Origin: Rhynchopus sp. YZ270_cl-10
Taxonomy: Eukaryota > Euglenozoa > Diplonemea > Diplonemida > Diplonemidae
NCBI GenBank assembly: GCA_964035575.1
Contig: OZ037917.1
Coordinates: 124,001-188,000, forward strand
Direction: 5' to 3'
Length of the DNA: 64,000 bases
The notes beneath the pieces were generated by a model, which searched no databases, was not told where the DNA came from, and saw only the letters and a list, made by a program, of their open reading frames with translations. Position numbers and translations under genes: made by a program. Shown in pieces: positions 63,107-64,000 of the stretch. The first letter of the stretch is position 1. Every line of letters begins with the position of its first letter.

Positions 63107-63850
63107 TTTTTAGTTTACTTTTGTGATAACTGTTGGGGAAGTGTTGTAATGTGATAAGAGCATCTAAAGTATGTAGAAAGACATTTGAGTGCTGGCAGAA
63201 AAGACAGCACTGCAAGAATCTCAACTAGGTTCGGAAGCTGCGCACTCTGAGAGAGTGAATAGATAGTATCGCACACCTCTTATTGTGGAAGATACAGGCA
63301 AACCACCACGCACCACACCTGCACTCACTTCATCTGATCGAGTACGGCGAGACGCGTGAACCGTCGAGAACGGAATAGCACAACAAAAAGAAGAAAAAAA
63401 ATACAATACTTTGCCTCTGATTACAAATGCAACTCACCCCGGACCACAAGACTGCTGCAGCAATGTGGGACGTCCCACATCGCTTCGCAATACATGAGTA
63501 CACGAAAACAGTGCCTGAGCGTACCATCACACTCATACGCACGAACTCAATAAAAATCAAACGGAGGCATCAGCCAATCCGTGAACTAAAATACTTGAAC
63601 AACAGACATGAACATTAGCTCATGACAAACACTCTCCACGAGACATACAACAACGGTGGTGCTCTTCTCATATGGAAAGAGTCAACACCACGACGATTAC
63701 TCCCATCCACAACGCAGGAGCCCACTGCTCACACATAATTCTTCAACAAAAAAAAATACAGAAAACTGCCCCACAAAAATACCCCGATCCATTGAGTAAA
63801 AGAAGTGCAACACTCACCCAGCACAGCACTCCTGCTCTACAACAAACAGC
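63107..63850. other. Array spacer 5-6
   Basis: 63109-63370 matches the copy 2 leader, with a ~30-bp insertion near 63262. 63782-63850 matches the DNA just after copy 3. No other gene. Confidence 0.55.
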
Positions 63851-64000
63851 TTACTTGTCTCCCTTAAGGTGCTGCTGGGCGGTCTCGTACAGCACAAGCA
63901 CAAGGGCGGCTCCGACGGTACGGAGCACGTTGGCACCCGCTCCCTTGAAGATGGCACCAAGTCCCTCGTTCTTCATGATCTTGGTCAGGCAGTCCACGGA
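63851..64000 (-). CDS. ADP/ATP carrier, array copy 6 (partial, runs off right edge)
   Basis: The last 49 codons plus stop match copies 1, 2, 4 and 5 (…LGAIFKGAGANVLRTVGAAL…, ending LKGDK), not the diverged end of copy 3. The downstream flank matches that of copy 3, so this is the third member of the second trimer. Confidence 0.88.
   Translation of the reverse strand, partial: SVDCLTKIMKNEGLGAIFKGAGANVLRTVGAALVLVLYETAQQHLKGDK

Noticed and set aside
1-64000. tRNA, rRNA and spliced-leader RNA genes
   Set aside because: I looked for B-box-like and other familiar RNA motifs on both strands and saw none I could support; a covariance search would be needed to exclude them.

Overview
This looks like nuclear DNA of a unicellular eukaryote. 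Spliceosomal introns are evident: the eleven placed here start with GTATGY-like donors and end in CAG. Coding DNA is GC-rich and spacers are AT-rich with long homopolymers. Recognisable eukaryotic genes include ARL1, U2AF35, dihydroorotate dehydrogenase, ADP/ATP carriers and a selenoprotein. Every gene I can support lies on the minus strand across all 64 kb; the one plus-strand coding trace is a zinc-finger relic. One-way gene order, a CAG acceptor 15-45 nt before many ATGs, and an RHS/Crinkler-like ATPase would fit an intron-bearing euglenozoan such as a diplonemid. That is a guess; no spliced leader, rRNA or tRNA was recognised to prove it.

Layout. At 1-2179 a long disordered-protein gene runs off the left edge. 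At 2552-8989 lie ARL1, a helical-repeat (PPR-like) protein and U2AF35, whose first intron holds two transposon-like repeats side by side. At 10707-15735 is a giant secreted Cys-rich protein. At 16238-22341 is an RHS/Crinkler-type ATPase whose single intron has swollen to 3.86 kb, mostly through nested DNA elements between 27-bp direct repeats. A Ser/Arg-rich protein follows at 23206-24189. From about 24.3 to 29 kb there are no genes, only elements, including a 1.5-kb Mutator-like one and a 1.2-kb palindrome. From 29 to 41 kb there is a segmental duplication with two paralogous mucin-like SGNH ectoproteins flanking an ankyrin-repeat gene and a TA-targeting element sitting in an otherwise known repeat. 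From 43.9 to 54.1 kb lie an F-box/coiled-coil protein, a small membrane protein, a SelM/Sep15-like selenoprotein with an in-frame TGA, a probable mitochondrial protein and a DHODH homologue that has lost its catalytic motif. From 54.9 kb to the right edge there is a tandem array of six ADP/ATP carrier genes, arranged as two successive A-B-C trimers; copy 3 is a pseudogene.

Functional links are limited. DHODH, the carriers, the PPR-like protein and the 270-aa protein are all likely mitochondrial. U2AF35 belongs to the spliceosome that must process these introns. Running through the spacers and some introns is a family of short hairpins with a near-constant CCTCTCGTG loop and stems that vary by paired changes. 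It is the most unusual non-coding signal in the window and I cannot assign it to a known class.
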